This document shows positions 16,451 through 25,879 of a stretch of 64,000 bases of DNA, piece by piece. The position numbers were made by a program, and so were the translations under genes. The notes beneath the pieces are model-generated. The model was given only the letters and a program-made list of their open reading frames with translations, was not told where the DNA came from and made no database searches. How positions within the stretch are numbered: the stretch's first letter is position 1; each line of letters begins with the position of its first letter. The stretch comes from Pseudomonas sp. GV071 (GTDB lineage: Bacteria; Pseudomonadota; Gammaproteobacteria; Pseudomonadales; Pseudomonadaceae): positions 62,001 through 126,000 of the forward strand of contig NZ_QAOJ01000015.1 in NCBI RefSeq assembly GCF_003050835.1. Reading direction: 5' to 3'.

Positions 16451-17611
16451 TCAGTTGAACAGGCCGAAGAAGAATAGACGGATGCTATCCCACACGCGGC
16501 GGAAGAAGCCACCCTCGTCAACAGTCTCGAGGGCGATCAGGTCGGCGCTGTGCACCACCTTGTCTTCCAGTTTCACTTCAACTTTACCAATCACGTCGCC
16601 CTGCTTGATCGGTGCGACCAGCTGCGGGTTCATGGTCATGCTGGCGTTGAGCTTTTTCAACTGGCCGCGTGGCAGGGTCATGGTCAGGTCTTCGGCCAGA
16701 CCGGCTTTAACCTGGCGGCTCGCGCCTTTCCACACGGTGCCTTGGGCCAGCTCAGTGCCCTTCTGGTAGAAGGTCTGGGTTTCGAAGAAGCGGAAACCGT
16801 AGGTCAGCAGCTTCTGGGTCTCGGCGGCGCGGGCTTGTTCGCTGTTGGTGCCGAACACTACGGCGATCAGGCGCATGCCGTCGCGCACCGCGGAAGCCAC
16901 CAGGCAGTAGCCGGCTTCGTCGGTGTGGCCGGTTTTCAGGCCGTCGACGGTCTTGTCACGCCACAGCAGCAGGTTGCGGTTGGGCTGTTTGATGTTGTTC
17001 CAGAAGAACTCTTTCTGCGAGTAGATGGCGTAGTGCGCCGGGTCTTCGTAGATGATCGCCCGGGCCAGACGCGCCATGTCGTGGGCGGTGGAGTAGTGCT
17101 CCGGGTTAGGCAGGCCGGTGGCGTTCATGAAGTGGCTGCCACTCATGCCGAGTTTTTCGGCGGTGGTGTTCATCATGTCGGCGAAGGCGTCTTCGCTGCC
17201 GGCGATGTGTTCGGCGGTGGCGACGCTGGCGTCGTTGCCGGACTGAATGATGATGCCGTGCAGCAGGTCACCCAGGGCCACTTCGGTGCCGACCTTGATG
17301 AACATACGCGAACCGCCGGTGCGCCAGGCGTGCTCGCTGACCATCACCTTGTCGGTCTCGCTGATCTGCCCACGACGGATTTCCAGGGTGGCGATGTACG
17401 CGGTCATCAGCTTGGTCAGGCTGGCCGGCGGCAGGCGCTGGTCACCGTTGTTTTCCACCAGCACGTTGCCGCTGGCGGCATCCATCAGCACATAGGCTTT
17501 GGCAGCCAGCTCCGGCGCAGCCGGAACGGCGGTTTCGGCAGCCCAGGTAGCCGGGGCAGTGATCAGGAGGGCGAACAGACTCAGACGACGGGTAAAGGCG
17601 GTGATATTCAT
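16451..17611 (-). CDS. dacA: D-alanyl-D-alanine carboxypeptidase (PBP5 type)
   Basis: This 386-residue class A DD-carboxypeptidase trims the terminal D-Ala of peptidoglycan stem peptides in the periplasm; the P. aeruginosa orthologue is named dacC. A signal peptide (about residues 1-25) precedes the active-site motifs SLTK (Ser64-Lys67), SGN (124-126) and KTG (226-228). A PBP5_C domain (about 290-375) and an amphipathic C-terminal membrane anchor (RVWDSIRLFFFGLF) complete the family layout. It lies 71 bp after rlpA in a cell-elongation cluster. Confidence 0.95.
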   Translation of the reverse strand: MNITAFTRRLSLFALLITAPATWAAETAVPAAPELAAKAYVLMDAASGNVLVENNGDQRLPPASLTKLMTAYIATLEIRRGQISETDKVMVSEHAWRTGGSRMFIKVGTEVALGDLLHGIIIQSGNDASVATAEHIAGSEDAFADMMNTTAEKLGMSGSHFMNATGLPNPEHYSTAHDMARLARAIIYEDPAHYAIYSQKEFFWNNIKQPNRNLLLWRDKTVDGLKTGHTDEAGYCLVASAVRDGMRLIAVVFGTNSEQARAAETQKLLTYGFRFFETQTFYQKGTELAQGTVWKGASRQVKAGLAEDLTMTLPRGQLKKLNASMTMNPQLVAPIKQGDVIGKVEVKLEDKVVHSADLIALETVDEGGFFRRVWDSIRLFFFGLFN

Positions 17612-17682
17612 CAGTCTCTCAAGTTACTAATGGCAAACAGGCTCTGGCGAGCAAGTCGGTTAAAACCCGTGATTTTCGACAA

Positions 17683-18690
17683 TCACTCGGGCTTCACTAA
17701 TGTCGGTTGGCCCAGGTTGGCCAACCGCACGCTGTTCTGGATTTGGGTCGCTTCACCCTGCGTGTTTACCGGGCCCATCCGCACGCGGTGCAAGGTCTGC
17801 TGGTTGCGCACCACCGAGCTGATAAACACCGGGGCATTCACCATCGTGCTCAGCTTGTCCTTCAGGAGCTCCGCAGCGTCCGGATTGGCGAAGGCTCCGA
17901 CTTGGAGATACAGGCCAGATCGCTCGAGTGAAGCGTTTTTTTTTGCGTCGATTTGCACCTGCGCGGGCACGACGTCGGCGGCGTGCTGCTCCGGCGGCGG
18001 CACGTACTGCTCGACCGGCTGGGCCATGGCTTGCGCAACGCTCGGCTTGGCCGGCTGCACGGCAGCCATTTGTGGCTGCGCCAGCACCATCGGCACCGGG
18101 CGACCTTGCTGGGCCCACCACTCGGTTGGGTCGATACCTTCAACCTTGACCCGCGCAGTACCGACTTCGGCGTAACCGAGCTTCTTCGCCGCCGCAAACG
18201 ACAGGTCGATGATCCGATCGGAATAGAACGGACCGCGGTCGTTCACCCGCAGGATCACGCTCTTGCCGTTCTCAAGGTTGGTCACTCGCACGTAGCTGGG
18301 CAGCGGCAGGGTCTTGTGCGCGGCGCTCATACCGTACAGGTCGTACTTTTCGCCGTTGGCAGTGGCTTGACCGTGAAACTTGGTGCCGTACCAGGACGCC
18401 GTGCCGGTGGCCAGGTAACGCTTGGCATCCGGCATTGGGTAATAGGTTTTGCCCAATACGGTATAGGGGTTGGCCTTATAGGCGCCGTAGTGCGGCATCG
18501 GCACGGCGTCTGGCACTTTGGAGATATCCACATCCCACCAGGGCGCGCCGTCGCGGTGCGGACGGGCGAAATCGCCGGGGCCGGAGATAGTGGTGGTTTG
18601 CGTAGGCTGGGGCGCGCGGCTACTGGAGCAGCTGGCCAGCATCACGGCCAGGGCGCCAAAGGCGAAGAGCTTGAACGGCGTTGCCTGCAT
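17683..18690 (-). CDS. rlpA: Septal ring lytic transglycosylase RlpA
   Basis: RlpA is an outer-membrane lipoprotein that cleaves denuded glycan strands at the septum. The 335-residue precursor has lipobox MLASC (Cys21), a double-psi beta-barrel domain (about 95-190; ATGTASWYGTKFHG, VTNLENGKSVILRVNDRGPF, DLSFAAAKKLG) and a C-terminal SPOR domain (about 258-333; GLYLQVGAFANPDAAELLKD) that binds denuded glycan. Its ATG directly abuts the mltB stop codon. Confidence 0.95.
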   Translation of the reverse strand: MQATPFKLFAFGALAVMLASCSSSRAPQPTQTTTISGPGDFARPHRDGAPWWDVDISKVPDAVPMPHYGAYKANPYTVLGKTYYPMPDAKRYLATGTASWYGTKFHGQATANGEKYDLYGMSAAHKTLPLPSYVRVTNLENGKSVILRVNDRGPFYSDRIIDLSFAAAKKLGYAEVGTARVKVEGIDPTEWWAQQGRPVPMVLAQPQMAAVQPAKPSVAQAMAQPVEQYVPPPEQHAADVVPAQVQIDAKKNASLERSGLYLQVGAFANPDAAELLKDKLSTMVNAPVFISSVVRNQQTLHRVRMGPVNTQGEATQIQNSVRLANLGQPTLVKPE

Positions 18691-19701
18691 TTACTTGGTG
18701 CCCCGGGCCTGAACAATCAAATCGGACAGCTGATGCACGGCCATGGCGTACATCGCGCTGCGATTGTAACGAGTGATGACATAAAAATTGGGTAAGCCTA
18801 ACCAATATTCAGGGCCGGCTTCACCATCCAGACGAAAGGCGGTCACAGAAACGTCATCGCGCACCGCTTCGTGGCTCGACCAGCCCATGGCGCGCAACTC
18901 GCCGACGGTCTTCACCGGGTCCAGGCCGACGGTCAGACCTTCTTCAGCCTGCTCGCCGCTGATTTGCGCGGTGCTGACCACGGCTTCACCGGTGACCCAG
19001 CCATGGCGCTTGAAGTAGCTGGCGACACTGCCGATGGCATCGTCCGGGTCGTTCCAGATATTGATGTGGCCATCGCCGTCAAAGTCCACGGCATAGGCGC
19101 GGAAGCTGCTCGGCATGAACTGCGGCATGCCCATGGCTCCGGCGTAGGAGCCCTTGAGGGTCAGCGGGTCGACCTGCTGTTCGCGGGCCAGCAGCAGGAA
19201 CTGCTTGAGCTCCTTGCGGAAAAATTCGGCACGCGGCGGGTAATCGAAGCCCAGGGTCGACAAGGCGTCAATCACCCGGTAGCTGCCGGTGTTGGCGCCG
19301 TAGGAAGTCTCGACGCCGATGATGGCGACGATCACCTGGGCCGGCACACCGTATTCCTGCTCGGCACGAGCCAGAGCAGCTTCGTGCTGTTTCCAGAACT
19401 CGACGCCGTTGTTGATGCGCCGGTCGGTGATGAAGATCGGGCGGTACTCAGCCCAGGTTTTAACCTTTTCGGCGGGACGGGAAATGGCGTCGAGAATCGA
19501 CTGTTTGCGCTCCACGTCGCGGAACAGGCTCACCAGTTGCTCACCGGCAAAACCATAGTCGCGGGTCATCTCGGCAACGAATTCGGCAACTTGCGGCGAC
19601 CCCTCGTAGTCAGCAGCGACAGCCTGCTGGGCGAAACCGCAAATGCCAGCAAGGCTGGCCAAATGTGCCGTGCGCGTAGCCCAGCGACGCAAACCTAGCA
19701 T
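18691..19701 (-). CDS. mltB: Membrane/periplasmic lytic transglycosylase B (MltB/SltB1)
   Basis: The 336-residue protein has an N-terminal signal peptide with a likely AVAA cleavage site near residue 30 and no lipobox, so it resembles the soluble SltB1 form. The SLT_2 catalytic domain carries Glu131 in IIGVETSYGANTG and GSYAGAMGMPQFMPSSFR. It makes 1,6-anhydro-muropeptides. ATG 19701 (MLGLRRWATRT) is chosen over a longer frame that would overlap rodA. It sits between rodA and rlpA. Confidence 0.94.
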   Translation of the reverse strand: MLGLRRWATRTAHLASLAGICGFAQQAVAADYEGSPQVAEFVAEMTRDYGFAGEQLVSLFRDVERKQSILDAISRPAEKVKTWAEYRPIFITDRRINNGVEFWKQHEAALARAEQEYGVPAQVIVAIIGVETSYGANTGSYRVIDALSTLGFDYPPRAEFFRKELKQFLLLAREQQVDPLTLKGSYAGAMGMPQFMPSSFRAYAVDFDGDGHINIWNDPDDAIGSVASYFKRHGWVTGEAVVSTAQISGEQAEEGLTVGLDPVKTVGELRAMGWSSHEAVRDDVSVTAFRLDGEAGPEYWLGLPNFYVITRYNRSAMYAMAVHQLSDLIVQARGTK

Positions 19702-19718
19702 TAAATCCCTCACCCCAA

Positions 19719-20864
19719 TCAAACCTGAGCAATCCACTTACGGTGCGTGTGGATTGCCATTAAAAGCCCAAACCCTGACATCAGTGTCACCAGCGAAGTT
19801 CCGCCGTAGCTAATGAAAGGAAGCGGCACCCCAACCACCGGCAGCAGTCCACTGACCATGCCGATATTGACGAACACATAAACAAAGAAGGTCATTGTCA
19901 GGCTGCCGGCAAGCAGCTTACCGAACAGCGTCTGCGCTTGGACAGTAATTACCAAACCCCGCGCAATCAGTAACGCGTACACCAGCAACAACAGACAGAT
20001 GCCGACCAGGCCGAACTCTTCGCCCAAAACCGCAATGATAAAGTCCGTATGGCTTTCCGGCAAAAAATCCAGGTGCGATTGCGTGCCCAACAACCAGCCT
20101 TTACCGAATACGCCACCCGAACCGATGGCGGCTTTCGACTGAATGATGTTCCAGCCGGTGCCCAGCGGATCACTCTCCGGATCAAGGAAAGTCAGCACCC
20201 GCTGCTTCTGGTAATCGTGCATAACGAAGAACCACATGGCCACCGCCACCGGCACTACAGCCGCGACTGCGCCTAGGATCCAGCGCCATTGCAGGCCGGC
20301 CATAAACAGCACGAACGCACCCGAAGCGAGGATCAGCAGCGAGGTGCCGAGGTCCGGCTGGCGGATCACCAGCACGAACGGAATACCGATCAGCGCCAGG
20401 CTGATGGCGATGTGTTTGAGCCGCGGCGGCAAATTGTGTCGAGCCATGTACCAGGCGATGGTGGCCGGCATCAGGATCTTCATGAACTCCGCCGGCTGGA
20501 AGCGGATCACCCCGGGAATGTTGATCCAGCGCGTGGCGCCCATGGCGTTGTGGCCCATCACGTCCACCACCACCAGCAGGCCAACCCCGGCCAGGTAACC
20601 GAGCGGCACCCAGCGCGCCAGAAAGCGCGGTTCGAACTGGGCGATCACGCACATGGCTACGGCGCCAAGGCCGAACGAGGTGGCCTGTTTGAGCAGCAGG
20701 TCGACGTTCTTGCCGCTGGCCGAATACAGCACAAACAGGCTGCCGGCCGCGAGCACGGTGAGCAACAGAAACAGTTGGCCGTCGATATGCAGGCGCTGGA
20801 GCAGGCTGGCGCGCCGGCGCATCACGTCTTCGTTGGAAATCGAGCGGTCGAAGTTGTTACTCAC
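19719..20864 (-). CDS. rodA: Rod shape-determining peptidoglycan polymerase RodA
   Basis: RodA is the SEDS-family glycosyltransferase of the elongasome, working with PBP2. The 381-residue protein has about ten membrane helices and the conserved GMGLTSGLLPVVGVPLPF-like end, here VSGLLPVVGVPLPFISYGG. The start is GTG at 20864 (MSNNFDRSISNEDVMRRR), which fits homologues; an internal ATG at codon 15 is the alternative. It overlaps the mrdA stop by 8 bp. Confidence 0.95.
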   Translation of the reverse strand: MSNNFDRSISNEDVMRRRASLLQRLHIDGQLFLLLTVLAAGSLFVLYSASGKNVDLLLKQATSFGLGAVAMCVIAQFEPRFLARWVPLGYLAGVGLLVVVDVMGHNAMGATRWINIPGVIRFQPAEFMKILMPATIAWYMARHNLPPRLKHIAISLALIGIPFVLVIRQPDLGTSLLILASGAFVLFMAGLQWRWILGAVAAVVPVAVAMWFFVMHDYQKQRVLTFLDPESDPLGTGWNIIQSKAAIGSGGVFGKGWLLGTQSHLDFLPESHTDFIIAVLGEEFGLVGICLLLLVYALLIARGLVITVQAQTLFGKLLAGSLTMTFFVYVFVNIGMVSGLLPVVGVPLPFISYGGTSLVTLMSGFGLLMAIHTHRKWIAQV

Positions 20865-22749
20865 GAGCGGGTGCCTCGGCCGTTACGGGGGGGGCGTACT
20901 GGGTTTTCAGTTGGCCATTGTCGCCCAGCAGCCAGGCGTCCATCACCGCCTTGGCCACTGGCGCTGCCACGCTGGAACCGCCTTCACCGTTTTCAATCAT
21001 CACCGCCACGGCAATCTTCGGCGCCTCGGCGGGAGCGAAGGCGATGAACAAGGCGTGGTCGCGGTGGCGTTCGTCGAGCTTGGAGCGGTCGTATTTCTCG
21101 CCCTGCTTGATCGCCACCACCTGCGCGGTACCGCTCTTGCCGGCGATGCGGTAGCTGGAGCTGTCACCGACCTTGTGCGCGGTGCCGCGCGGGTTGTGCA
21201 TTACCTGCTGCATGCCGGCACTGACCTGCGCCCAGTCGCCGGGGTTACGCAAGACGATATCGGGCATCGGGTTAGGGTCTACCGGCGGCACGCCATCGAC
21301 GGTTTTCGCCAGGTGCGGGCGAATCCACTTGCCGTGGTTGGCCACCAGCGCCGACACCTGCGCCAACTGCAACGGCGTGGTCTGCATGTAACCCTGGCCG
21401 ATCCCCAGAATGAGGGTTTCACCCGGGAACCAGGCCTGGCGATAACGGGCACGTTTCCATTCGCGCGACGGCATCAGACCGGGCGACTCTTCAAACATGT
21501 CCAGCGAGACCTTCTGCCCGATACCAAAGCGGCTGAGGTAGTTGCCCAGGCGGTCGATGCCGAGCTTATGCGCCAGGTCATAAAAGTAGGTGTCGTTGGA
21601 GCGCATGATCGCCGCCTGCAAATCCACCGAGCCGTCGCCGGTGCGGTTCCAGTTGCGATATTTGTGGTCGTAGTTCGGCAGTTGATAGAAGCCTGGGTCG
21701 AACACCCGCGTGCTCGGCGTGACTACACCACTGTCGAGCCCGGCGATGGCCACCGCTGGCTTGATCGTCGAGCCAGGCGGATACAGGCCGCGCAACACAC
21801 GGTTGAACAGCGGCCGATCGGGCGAATCACGCAGTTCCGAATAGGCCTTGAAGCCGATGCCGGTGACGAACAGGTTGGGGTCGAAGCTTGGCTGGCTGAC
21901 CATCGCCAGCACTTCGCCGGTGTTTGGGTCCAGCGCCACGATCGAGCCACGACGCCCGCCGAGGGCCGCTTCTGCCGCCTCCTGCAGACGAATGTCCATG
22001 CTCAGCACGATGTCCGCGCCGGGCACCGGGTCGGTACGTTTCAACACCCGCAGCACGCGACCGCGGGCGTTGGTTTCAACTTCCTCGTAGCCCACCTGGC
22101 CATGCAGCTGCGGCTCGTAGAAGCGCTCAATGCCGGTTTTGCCGATGTGGTGGGTGCCGCTGTAATTGACCGGGTCGAGCACTTTCAACTCGGCTTCGTT
22201 GATTCGTCCGACATAACCCACCGAGTGGGCGAAGTGCTCGCCCTGCGGGTAATGCCGCACCAGCTGCGCCACCACTTCCACACCGGGCAGGCGGAACTGG
22301 TTCACCGCAATGCGCGCGATCTGCTCTTCACTCAGTTCGAACAGGATCGGCACCGGCTCGAACGGCCGGCGGCCCTGGCGCATGCGCCGCTCGAACAGGG
22401 TGCGATCTTCCTGGGTCAGCTCCAGCACCTCGACGATCACATCGAGCACCTGCTCCCAATCGCCGGCGCGCTCGCGGGTCATGCTCAGGCTGAAGCTCGG
22501 GCGGTTGTCAGCCACCACCACGCCATTGCGGTCGAAAATCAGCCCACGGGTGGGCGGAATCGGCTGCACGTGCACGCGGTTGTTTTCGGAGAGGGTCGAG
22601 TGGTACTCGTACTGGATCACCTGTAGGAAATACAGCCGGGCGATCAGCACCAGAATCAGCAAACAAATGGCAGCCGCCCCCACCACCACGCGATTGCGAA
22701 CGAGGCGGGCGTCTTTCTCGTGGTCCTTGAGGCGGATCGGCTGCGGCAT
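20857..22749 (-). CDS. mrdA: Penicillin-binding protein 2 (PBP2)
   Basis: PBP2 is the transpeptidase of the elongasome. The 630-residue protein has one N-terminal membrane helix (about residues 23-45), a pedestal/dimerisation domain and a transpeptidase domain with the SxxK motif Ser327-Thr-Ile-Lys330 (YPPGSTIKPA), RSNDTYFYD, and the KSGTAQV motif near residue 545. It is followed by rodA with an 8-bp overlap and preceded by rlmH. Confidence 0.96.
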   Translation of the reverse strand: MPQPIRLKDHEKDARLVRNRVVVGAAAICLLILVLIARLYFLQVIQYEYHSTLSENNRVHVQPIPPTRGLIFDRNGVVVADNRPSFSLSMTRERAGDWEQVLDVIVEVLELTQEDRTLFERRMRQGRRPFEPVPILFELSEEQIARIAVNQFRLPGVEVVAQLVRHYPQGEHFAHSVGYVGRINEAELKVLDPVNYSGTHHIGKTGIERFYEPQLHGQVGYEEVETNARGRVLRVLKRTDPVPGADIVLSMDIRLQEAAEAALGGRRGSIVALDPNTGEVLAMVSQPSFDPNLFVTGIGFKAYSELRDSPDRPLFNRVLRGLYPPGSTIKPAVAIAGLDSGVVTPSTRVFDPGFYQLPNYDHKYRNWNRTGDGSVDLQAAIMRSNDTYFYDLAHKLGIDRLGNYLSRFGIGQKVSLDMFEESPGLMPSREWKRARYRQAWFPGETLILGIGQGYMQTTPLQLAQVSALVANHGKWIRPHLAKTVDGVPPVDPNPMPDIVLRNPGDWAQVSAGMQQVMHNPRGTAHKVGDSSSYRIAGKSGTAQVVAIKQGEKYDRSKLDERHRDHALFIAFAPAEAPKIAVAVMIENGEGGSSVAAPVAKAVMDAWLLGDNGQLKTQYAPPVTAEAPARE

Positions 22750-22758
22750 TACGAGGGC

Positions 22759-23226
22759 TTATTTGTGGTAAGGGTGCCCGGACAACACGGTCCAGGCGCG
22801 ATAAATCTGTTCACCGAGCAGAATCCGCACCAGCGGATGCGGCAAGGTCAGCGGCGACAACGACCAACGCTGTTCACTGCGTGCCTGCACCTCGGGCGCC
22901 AGCCCTTCCGGGCCACCAACCATCAGGTTGATGTTGCGCGCATCCAGGCGCCAGCGCTCCAGCTCCACCGCCAACTGCTCGGTGCTCCACGGTTTGCCAG
23001 TGACTTCCAGCGTGACGATCTTCTCCCCCGGTTGCACCTTGGCCAGCATGGCTTCGCCCTCCTGACGGATCAGGCGCGCCACGTCGGCATTCTTGCCACG
23101 GGTGTTGAGGGGAATTTCCACCAGTTCCAGCGGCAGCTCGGCGGGCAAACGTTTGGCATATTCCTGCCAACCGTCCTCCACCCAGCGCGGCATGCGCGAA
23201 CCGACAGCGATCAGTCGTATACGCAA
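22759..23226 (-). CDS. rlmH: 23S rRNA (pseudouridine1915-N3)-methyltransferase RlmH
   Basis: RlmH methylates m3-pseudouridine 1915 in helix 69 of 23S rRNA after subunit joining. The 155-residue SPOUT-fold protein begins MRIRLIAVGSRMP and contains the SAM-binding knot motif MVGGPEGLAPEV near residues 101-112 and the C-terminal LTLPHPLVRILLGEQIYRAW. It follows rsfS with a 9-bp gap and precedes mrdA. Confidence 0.96.
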   Translation of the reverse strand: MRIRLIAVGSRMPRWVEDGWQEYAKRLPAELPLELVEIPLNTRGKNADVARLIRQEGEAMLAKVQPGEKIVTLEVTGKPWSTEQLAVELERWRLDARNINLMVGGPEGLAPEVQARSEQRWSLSPLTLPHPLVRILLGEQIYRAWTVLSGHPYHK

Positions 23227-23235
23227 GAAACGCCC

Positions 23236-23631
23236 TTACTCGCCGTCGCTGTTGAACTGTTCCGGGCTGTTCTGGTTCTGCGCACGGTTTTGCTCGGCGC
23301 CTTGCCACAGACGCTCAAGGTCATAGAACTGGCGAGCGGTCGGCAGCATCACGTGAACGACGATGTCGCCCAGGTCGAGCAATGCCCATTCACCGGTGTC
23401 CAGGCCTTCGCTGCCCAGTGGGCGCACGCCCTTTTCCTTGACCTTTTCCAGCACGTTATCCACCAGGGATTTGACGTGGCGGTTGGAAGTACCGCTGGCG
23501 ATCACCATGAAATCGGTGATGCTGGTTTTGCCGCGCACATCGATGGTGGTGATGTCTTGGGCTTTGACGTCTTCGAGGGCAAAGACGGCCAGTTTGACCA
23601 GGTCTTCGCTCGGCATTACAGGCTTGCTCAT
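23236..23631 (-). CDS. rsfS: Ribosomal silencing factor RsfS
   Basis: RsfS (DUF143) binds uL14 and blocks joining of the ribosomal subunits. The 131-residue protein has the conserved core DITTIDVRGKTSITDFMVIA and ends in a disordered Gln/Asn-rich tail (QNRAQNQNSPEQF). ATG 23631 is chosen: the coding strand has GAAAGAG upstream, and the longer frame would overlap nadD. It lies between nadD and rlmH. Confidence 0.95.
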   Translation of the reverse strand: MSKPVMPSEDLVKLAVFALEDVKAQDITTIDVRGKTSITDFMVIASGTSNRHVKSLVDNVLEKVKEKGVRPLGSEGLDTGEWALLDLGDIVVHVMLPTARQFYDLERLWQGAEQNRAQNQNSPEQFNSDGE

Positions 23632-23650
23632 AATTGACTCTTTCTCGTGT

Positions 23651-24316
23651 TCAGTTCTGCGCGCGGTACAGCCCGTGCGCATTGATGTAGGCCAGCACCG
23701 CGTCGGGCACCAGAAAACGCACCGACTTTCCGCTGGCCAGCAGATTCCGGATCTGGGTAGCAGACACCGCAAGCGGCGTCTGCCAGACAAAAGCAATCTG
23801 GCCGCTGGGCCCGGTCAGGGCCAGCGGGTCGCTGACACTGCGGGCCGCCAGGACATCACGCAGCGCTTGCGGCGCTTCGCTGTCGGCATCCGGGCGTTGC
23901 AATACCAGGATGTGGCAATGGTCCAGCAGTTCTTCCCAGCGATGCCAGGTTGGCAGGCCACAAAAGGCGTCCCACCCCAGCAATAAAAACAGTTGATCCT
24001 CAACCGCCAGTTCAGCGCGCAACGACTCCAGGGTGTCGATGCTATAGGACGGCCGATCACGCTTCAGTTCGCGGTCGTCCACCGTCAGCAGGGGCACCCC
24101 GGCGACGGCCTGTTCGACCATCGCCAGGCGGTCCTGCGCCGATACCTGCGGCGCGTCGCGATGGGGCGGACGCGCGTTGGGGATCAGGCGCAGCTCGTCC
24201 AGGCCCAGCTGTTCGGCCACTTCCAGGGCGCTGCGCAGGTGGCCGACGTGCACCGGATTGAAGGTGCCGCCGAGCATGCCAATGCGCTTGCCCACGGATG
24301 TCTGCTCGGTGTTCAA
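23651..24316 (-). CDS. nadD: Nicotinate-nucleotide adenylyltransferase
   Basis: NadD adenylates nicotinate mononucleotide in NAD synthesis. The protein carries the nucleotidyltransferase motif GGTFNPVHVGH near its N-terminus and the C-terminal AVSATQIRNLLASGKSVRFL motif that closes the active site. The 221-residue form uses TTG at 24316, giving a 4-bp TTGA overlap with the proA stop. A GTG at 24295 (seven codons in, giving MGKRIGML) matches the start of other NadD proteins and is an equally good candidate, so the start is uncertain. Confidence 0.93.
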   Translation of the reverse strand: MNTEQTSVGKRIGMLGGTFNPVHVGHLRSALEVAEQLGLDELRLIPNARPPHRDAPQVSAQDRLAMVEQAVAGVPLLTVDDRELKRDRPSYSIDTLESLRAELAVEDQLFLLLGWDAFCGLPTWHRWEELLDHCHILVLQRPDADSEAPQALRDVLAARSVSDPLALTGPSGQIAFVWQTPLAVSATQIRNLLASGKSVRFLVPDAVLAYINAHGLYRAQN

Positions 24317-25578
24317 GTACGGATATGACCGTCGCCGAACACCACATACTTCTCACTGGTCAGCCCTTCCAGGCCGACCGGGCCACGGGCGTGGAGTTTG
24401 TCGGTGGAAATACCGATCTCCGCGCCCAGGCCATATTCGAACCCATCGGCAAAACGGGTCGAGGCGTTGATCATCACCGAGGCCGAGTCCACTTCAGTGA
24501 TAAAGCGACGGCCACGGGTGAAGTTCTCGGTGACGATCGAGTCGGTGTGCTGCGAGCCGTAGGTATTGATGTGCTCAATGGCCTCATCAAGGCTGTCGAC
24601 GATCTTGATCGACAGGATCGGCGCGGTGTATTCGGTGCGCCAATCTTCTTCAGTGGCTTCCAGCACATCGCTGCCGAGCAAGGCACGGGTGCGTGGGCAG
24701 CCGCGCAGCTCGACCTTCTTGTCACGGTAAATAGCAGCCAGCGGCGGCAACACACGGTCAGCGATAGCAGCGTGCACCAGCAGGGTTTCCATGGTGTTGC
24801 ACGGCGCGTAGCGCTGGGTTTTGGCGTTGTCGGCAATGCGGATGGCTTTGTCGATATCAGCCGCTTCGTCGATGAACACGTGGCAGATGCCGTCCAGGTG
24901 TTTGATCACCGGCACTTTGGCATCGCGGCTGATGCGCTCGATCAGGCTCTTGCCACCGCGTGGCACGATCACGTCGACGTATTCCGGCATGGTGATCAGC
25001 GCGCCAACGGCAGCGCGGTCAGTGGTTTCCACCACTTGCACGGCGGCAGCCGGCAGACCGGCTTCAGCCAGGCCCTGCTGAATGCAGGCGGCGATGGCGC
25101 GGTTGGAGTTAATCGCTTCCGAGCCGCCCCGCAGGATGGTGGCGTTGCCGGATTTGAGGCACAGGCTGGCGGCGTCGATGGTCACGTTCGGGCGCGACTC
25201 GTAAATGATGCCGATCACGCCCAGGGGCACGCGCATTTTGCCGACCTGAATGCCGGAGGGCAGGTAACGCATGTCGCGGATTTCGCCGATCGGGTCTGGC
25301 AGGGTGGCCACCTGACGCAAGCCCTCGATCATCTCGTCGATGCGCGCGGGGGTCAGGGCCAGACGGTCCAGCAGGGCAGGTTCCAGGCCATTGGCGCGGC
25401 CATTGGCGAGGTCTTGTTCGTTCGCGGCACTGAGCTCGGCGCGCGCGGCATCGAGGGCAGCGGCGGCGGCATGCAGGGCACGGTTCTTCTGCGCGGTACT
25501 GGCGCGGGCCACCACACGGGAGGCTTCGCGGGCAGTGCGACCCAGGCGGGTCATGTAGTCGAGCACGGACTCAGTCAT
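24313..25578 (-). CDS. proA: Gamma-glutamyl phosphate reductase
   Basis: ProA reduces gamma-glutamyl phosphate to glutamate-5-semialdehyde with NADPH in proline synthesis. The 421-residue aldehyde-dehydrogenase-fold enzyme has the catalytic Cys260 in YAPCNTMETLLVH and the substrate motif VPRGGKSLI. It ends in a 4-bp overlap with the TTG form of nadD and opens the proA-nadD-rsfS-rlmH-mrdA-rodA-mltB-rlpA-dacA run. Confidence 0.97.
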   Translation of the reverse strand: MTESVLDYMTRLGRTAREASRVVARASTAQKNRALHAAAAALDAARAELSAANEQDLANGRANGLEPALLDRLALTPARIDEMIEGLRQVATLPDPIGEIRDMRYLPSGIQVGKMRVPLGVIGIIYESRPNVTIDAASLCLKSGNATILRGGSEAINSNRAIAACIQQGLAEAGLPAAAVQVVETTDRAAVGALITMPEYVDVIVPRGGKSLIERISRDAKVPVIKHLDGICHVFIDEAADIDKAIRIADNAKTQRYAPCNTMETLLVHAAIADRVLPPLAAIYRDKKVELRGCPRTRALLGSDVLEATEEDWRTEYTAPILSIKIVDSLDEAIEHINTYGSQHTDSIVTENFTRGRRFITEVDSASVMINASTRFADGFEYGLGAEIGISTDKLHARGPVGLEGLTSEKYVVFGDGHIRT

Positions 25579-25879
25579 GGTCTCGTTGGTCTGGCAGTGG
25601 GGAAAGCGGCTGATTATAGCGGCGCGGCGGGCCCACGCCCAGCGGCGTCTGGCGGGTGGTAAACAGGGCGTTACAACTCAAGCCCCGGTAACACTCACAA
25701 GCGCAGCCGCAGGGGCTTGTCGGGAGACGGTGACACTTACCCACAGAGGCACCGCGTTGCCCGCCCGAAGGTTAGGTAAACAAAAGCACGCCGGATGTCT
25801 ACCTTGCAGGCATCGCCAACCGCCCACCCCAAGGACGGGCGCCAACTACAAGAACAACAGCGTGAAGGGAGAAGCGGCC
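25579..25879. other. Divergent promoter region, proA / hydrolase (301 bp)
   Basis: No gene is seen. On the minus strand a perfect TATAAT (25618-25613) lies 35 bp upstream of proA and is a probable -10 box, although no good -35 was found. An AAGCCCC/GGGGCTT inverted pair (25679-25685/25711-25717) is the only other structure noticed. The hydrolase start is preceded by GAAGGGAG. Confidence 0.5.
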